A stretch of 64,000 nucleotides of DNA, taken from Chloroflexota bacterium. Lineage in GTDB: Bacteria; Chloroflexota; Anaerolineae; 4572-78; J111. The stretch's first letter is position 1; each line of letters starts with the position of its first letter. The DNA lies in contig BOKF01000016.1 of NCBI GenBank assembly GCA_016860845.1, positions 1 through 64,000 on the forward strand, written 5' to 3'. Below, in pieces: positions 61,833-64,000 of this stretch. A program made the translations under genes and the position numbers. The notes below the pieces were generated by a model that was not told where the DNA came from, ran no database searches, and saw only the letters and a program-made list of their open reading frames with translations.

Positions 61833-62173
61833 CTGCTTGGGAACTGCGCCAGGCCCAGGTGCAGAAGCAAGCACCCACTACCCGGCAGCCTCGCCTGTTG
61901 CAATACGTCAACCCCAATAACGGCGACGGCAATCAAACCCTGACTCCGGGTGGCGGCGCGCAGCTTATGGGCGAATTCCTCAGCTTTGACCCGGCTGACC
62001 CCGACCAGGGTATCTTCCTCACGGCCAGCGACCAGGAGAGCACCCGGATCGAGGTTGTCATGCGGAACACGCCCAGCGACCTGATCTTTTTGGTGCCCAG
62101 CGGCCTGGGCGCCGGGGAATACCGGCTGGAAGTGTGGCGCGTTTTGGGACAGAACTCCGCACCGGCGTGTTGA
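61805..62173 (+). CDS. DUF4469-like domain, probably a 5'-truncated gene
   Basis: 122 residues, GTG start, no clear RBS. A stop lies three codons upstream in this frame. The sequence VNPNNGDGNQTLTPGGGAQL, then FDPADPDQGIFL and SDLIFLVPSGLGAGEYRLEV, matches the C-terminal DUF4469 domain normally preceded by an HU-like DNA-binding domain. That N-terminal part is missing, and the preceding DNA belongs to another gene. It is best read as a deletion remnant joined to the NAD(P)-binding gene, though the domain alone may still be made. Confidence 0.6.
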   Translation: MDSQTKRGLAAWELRQAQVQKQAPTTRQPRLLQYVNPNNGDGNQTLTPGGGAQLMGEFLSFDPADPDQGIFLTASDQESTRIEVVMRNTPSDLIFLVPSGLGAGEYRLEVWRVLGQNSAPAC

Positions 62174-62251
62174 AGCAGTCGCTCATTGTGACTTAACTGG
62201 AGTTTTCCCCTCTACTCAAGGATCAAGTTAGCCGCGTATCTCTCTTTATAG

Positions 62252-62290
62252 AAAAGACCCCAAGGGGTAGCACCCTGGGGTCTTTTCTCT
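62252..62290 (+). terminator. Intrinsic terminator
   Basis: AAAAGACCCCA (62252-62262) pairs with TGGGGTCTTTT (62276-62286), with an inner AGGG/CCCT extension. CTCTTTT follows. It closes the rightward transcript that starts before the ABC ATPase or the kinase. Confidence 0.85.
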
Positions 62291-62393
62291 TTTGGAGATG
62301 GATAATTCGCCAATGGAGAAGTAGCTTAAGTCCCTCCCTTTGGGAGGGATTTAGGGAGGGCTTTTCCACCCACCGCGTGTGTCCTTGTCAAAT

Positions 62394-62502
62394 GTCTAAA
62401 AAGCTGTCTGAAAAGGCGTAATGTGGAGGTCGTAGTAACGACTTCAGTCGTTTGCAGCCCCACCATTGACGACTAAAGTCATCACTACAAACACTTTTTA
62501 GA
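62394..62502. repeat. Nested palindromic element (MITE-like, ~109 bp)
   Basis: Outer arms TCTAAAAAG (62394-62402) and CTTTTTAGA (62494-62502) enclose a second inverted pair, CGTAGTAACGACTTCAGTCG (62431-62450) and GACGACTAAAGTCATCACTA (62468-62487). GTAGTAACGACTTCAGTCGT-type palindromes look like an interspersed family. It abuts the 3' end of the BatD-like gene. Nothing else is visible in the 62174-62506 gap apart from the terminator and a TCCCTCCC/GGGAGGGA hairpin near 62333. Confidence 0.65.
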
Positions 62503-62506
62503 GGCT

Positions 62507-64000
62507 CTAACGTTCAGCCTTCAGCGCCTTATCTAACTCCCACAGCAGGGCATCGGTCTCGGCCATCAACCCCCACCCGGCGTCGCCGGTAGCGGGGCCG
62601 TAGCGGCCTATTTCGCTCTGGGCCAGGCAGGTCTCCAGGCGTTCGATCAGGTCCTCGCTCAGCCCGGCCTGGCGCAGGCGGCGGGCCAATTCGGTGCGGG
62701 TCAGACCCTTCACCGGGGTTTTTAAGGCCGCGCCGAGATAATTTTGCAGAGCCAGGCTGACGACTTTGTAATTATCGTCCTGACCGCGCATCGCCGCAGC
62801 CAGGCTCGGATGCAGGGTGTGGCGAGGTTGACGCAGCGCCTTGGTTTCGGGCCGCAGCCTGGGCACAGCAAGCAGGGGACGGCGCTGCTGCTGCCACCAC
62901 CACAATCCACCCGCGCCCAGCGCGGCCGCCACCGGCAGCGCGCCGCACAATCCGATGACCAGCAGTCCCAGCACCGGCAGAGTGATTCTTTGGACCACAT
63001 CAGGTGAAACCACTAAACCCGGATTTACCTCAGGATTGACCGGGACGGGGGTGGTCGCCGTTAGCGCGGCAACCGGCGTAGCTGCGGGGGTTGGCGTTGC
63101 GGCAGCGGCCGGGTCCGGCGTGGGAACCGGGATCACTTTGACTGTCAAGGGCTGGCTGGAGATCGTCCGGTACTCGCCCGCAATCGGGTCGAAGTAGACA
63201 AAGGTGGCCGGCTGCAGGGTAAATTCGCCGGTCTGGTCAGCCACCACCAGGCGTTCAAAGACGCGCGTGCCGGTCATCAGCCCGTCTTCCTGGGTATCGG
63301 TGGTCAGGCTGGAGAGGGAGTCGTACATGCGCCAGCCGGCCAAATCGGGCCAGACCGGCTCCGGCAGCAGCGGAATATTGCCCAGGCCGCTGACCGCCAC
63401 CAGGAAGGTTGAGGGTTGGTTGACCACGGCTACTTGCGGACTGAAAGAGCTTTCGATTTTGAATTGGCCGACCGCCCCGCTGAAATGAGGCGGCGCATTC
63501 TGCGGCAGGGGTTTGACTTCGACTGTGACCGGGTCGGTGTAAAGCTCCACCGGCTGTTCGTAAATATTGCCGGGGAACATCAGCCGGGCCGGGCCGATGG
63601 TAATATCACCGGCGCTTTTGGGAAACAGGGCGGTACGAATCTCGCTGATGAGGTAGGTCCGGCCATCAATATCTAAGTTGTACTCGCGCACCGGCAGGCC
63701 CATCGTCTCAAAACCGACAAAGAGGGGGCCATCTAACTCTGGCTGGCGGTAGACTTGAATGGCCTGGTAAAAGCGAAAGGTATAGATAATTTGCTGGCCC
63801 AGGTAGGGTTTGGGCTGGTCAACCTGAGCTTCGATAAAGAAGTCCTGCCCTTGCAGCGTGGGCGGCGGGGAGATATTGGCCGGCTTTACTGCGTTTCCGG
63901 CCGAAGGAGCCGGCGGCGCGCCCTGGCTGACCTCAATCGAGATGGGCGCAGCTTTGTAAACCTGCTCGTCAATTTTCACGCTGACCGAGGGAATGGTCAA
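62507..64000 (-). CDS. BatD-like membrane protein, 5' partial (N-terminus beyond the right edge)
   Basis: 497 residues are visible. Beta-sandwich modules carry the BatD pattern: FFIEAQVDQPKPYLGQQIIY, then QPELDGPLFVGFETMG, SEIRTALFPKSAGDITIGPA, and a repeat of the theme near IESSFSPQVAVVNQPSTFLV. A Pro/Thr/Ala linker (TPTPAATPVAAL) leads to one membrane helix (LPVLGLLVIGLCGALPVAAA) and a cytoplasmic helical tail of about 130 residues. BatD works with MoxR ATPases and BatA/BatB vWA proteins in envelope-stress tolerance. Those genes are not in view and may lie to the right. Confidence 0.85.
   Translation of the reverse strand: MTIPSVSVKIDEQVYKAAPISIEVSQGAPPAPSAGNAVKPANISPPPTLQGQDFFIEAQVDQPKPYLGQQIIYTFRFYQAIQVYRQPELDGPLFVGFETMGLPVREYNLDIDGRTYLISEIRTALFPKSAGDITIGPARLMFPGNIYEQPVELYTDPVTVEVKPLPQNAPPHFSGAVGQFKIESSFSPQVAVVNQPSTFLVAVSGLGNIPLLPEPVWPDLAGWRMYDSLSSLTTDTQEDGLMTGTRVFERLVVADQTGEFTLQPATFVYFDPIAGEYRTISSQPLTVKVIPVPTPDPAAAATPTPAATPVAALTATTPVPVNPEVNPGLVVSPDVVQRITLPVLGLLVIGLCGALPVAAALGAGGLWWWQQQRRPLLAVPRLRPETKALRQPRHTLHPSLAAAMRGQDDNYKVVSLALQNYLGAALKTPVKGLTRTELARRLRQAGLSEDLIERLETCLAQSEIGRYGPATGDAGWGLMAETDALLWELDKALKAER

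Overview
The window looks like a stretch of a Chloroflexota (Anaerolineae/Caldilineae-like) genome or large replicon. This is inferred from a MalT-type LuxR regulator, Pro/Thr-rich linkers in a secreted protein, a giant zinc-ribbon multi-pass membrane protein, a BatD-like protein, a PrsW protease and many short palindromic interspersed repeats. No rRNA or tRNA gene was recognised, so the placement is an inference. About 53 genes or gene remnants are listed.

Layout. (1) 1-5.0 kb: a substrate-binding protein made of two near-identical LivK-like domains plus one NMT1/THI5-like domain (cut by the left edge), followed by a hydantoinase/dihydropyrimidinase. Together they suggest uptake and ring opening of cyclic amides. 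(2) 5.3-23.0 kb, all minus strand: a tightly packed polysaccharide operon with a priming sugar-phosphate transferase, many GT2/GT4 glycosyltransferases, a UDP-galactopyranose-mutase-like flavoprotein, two sulfotransferases, two methyltransferase-fold proteins, an alkaline-phosphatase/sulfatase-fold protein, a Wzx flippase and a DUF2142-like GT-C membrane protein. A sigma70-like promoter lies at its head (about 23.0 kb). (3) 23.1-28.1 kb: a secreted PT-repeat protein, a TPR protein and a Wzm/Wzt polysaccharide ABC exporter with a possible leader attenuator. (4) 28.4-36.2 kb: a 1984-residue membrane protein, a PrsW-type protease and a small anchored protein, apparently one operon.

(5) 36.3-42.2 kb: a plasmid-like maintenance module. 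A Rep-like protein (HTH at the N-terminus, DnaA domain-I-like C-terminus), ParA and ParB are read leftwards. An ExeA-like AAA ATPase and a ribbon-helix-helix protein are read rightwards. Three palindromes share arms TGGGAAC/GTTCCCA. Nine GTAAAYC-type repeats beside an AT-rich tract sit inside the rep gene, resembling an origin embedded in its initiator gene as in lambda O. A strong promoter and an intrinsic terminator frame a likely ~135-nt structured RNA between the divergent arms. This is the most interesting part of the window.

(6) 42.3-47.3 kb: a second glycosyltransferase cluster. (7) 47.3-51.8 kb: an NTF2-like protein, a HEAT-repeat protein, a 12-unit 22-bp tandem array whose units are themselves palindromic, and the MalT/LuxR regulator, which carries an in-frame palindromic insertion. 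(8) 51.8-56.3 kb: four membrane/stress-type genes (DUF1269, AI-2E-family, HdeD-family, rhomboid) flanked by two inverted copies of a ~145-bp MITE-like element. (9) 56.3-62.2 kb: an ABC ATPase, a frameshifted RsbW-like gene, a relic of an NAD(P)-binding gene fused in frame to the start of a hybrid histidine kinase, two small genes, the intact NAD(P)-binding gene, and an orphan DUF4469-like fragment. (10) 62.5-64 kb: a BatD-like protein cut by the right edge.
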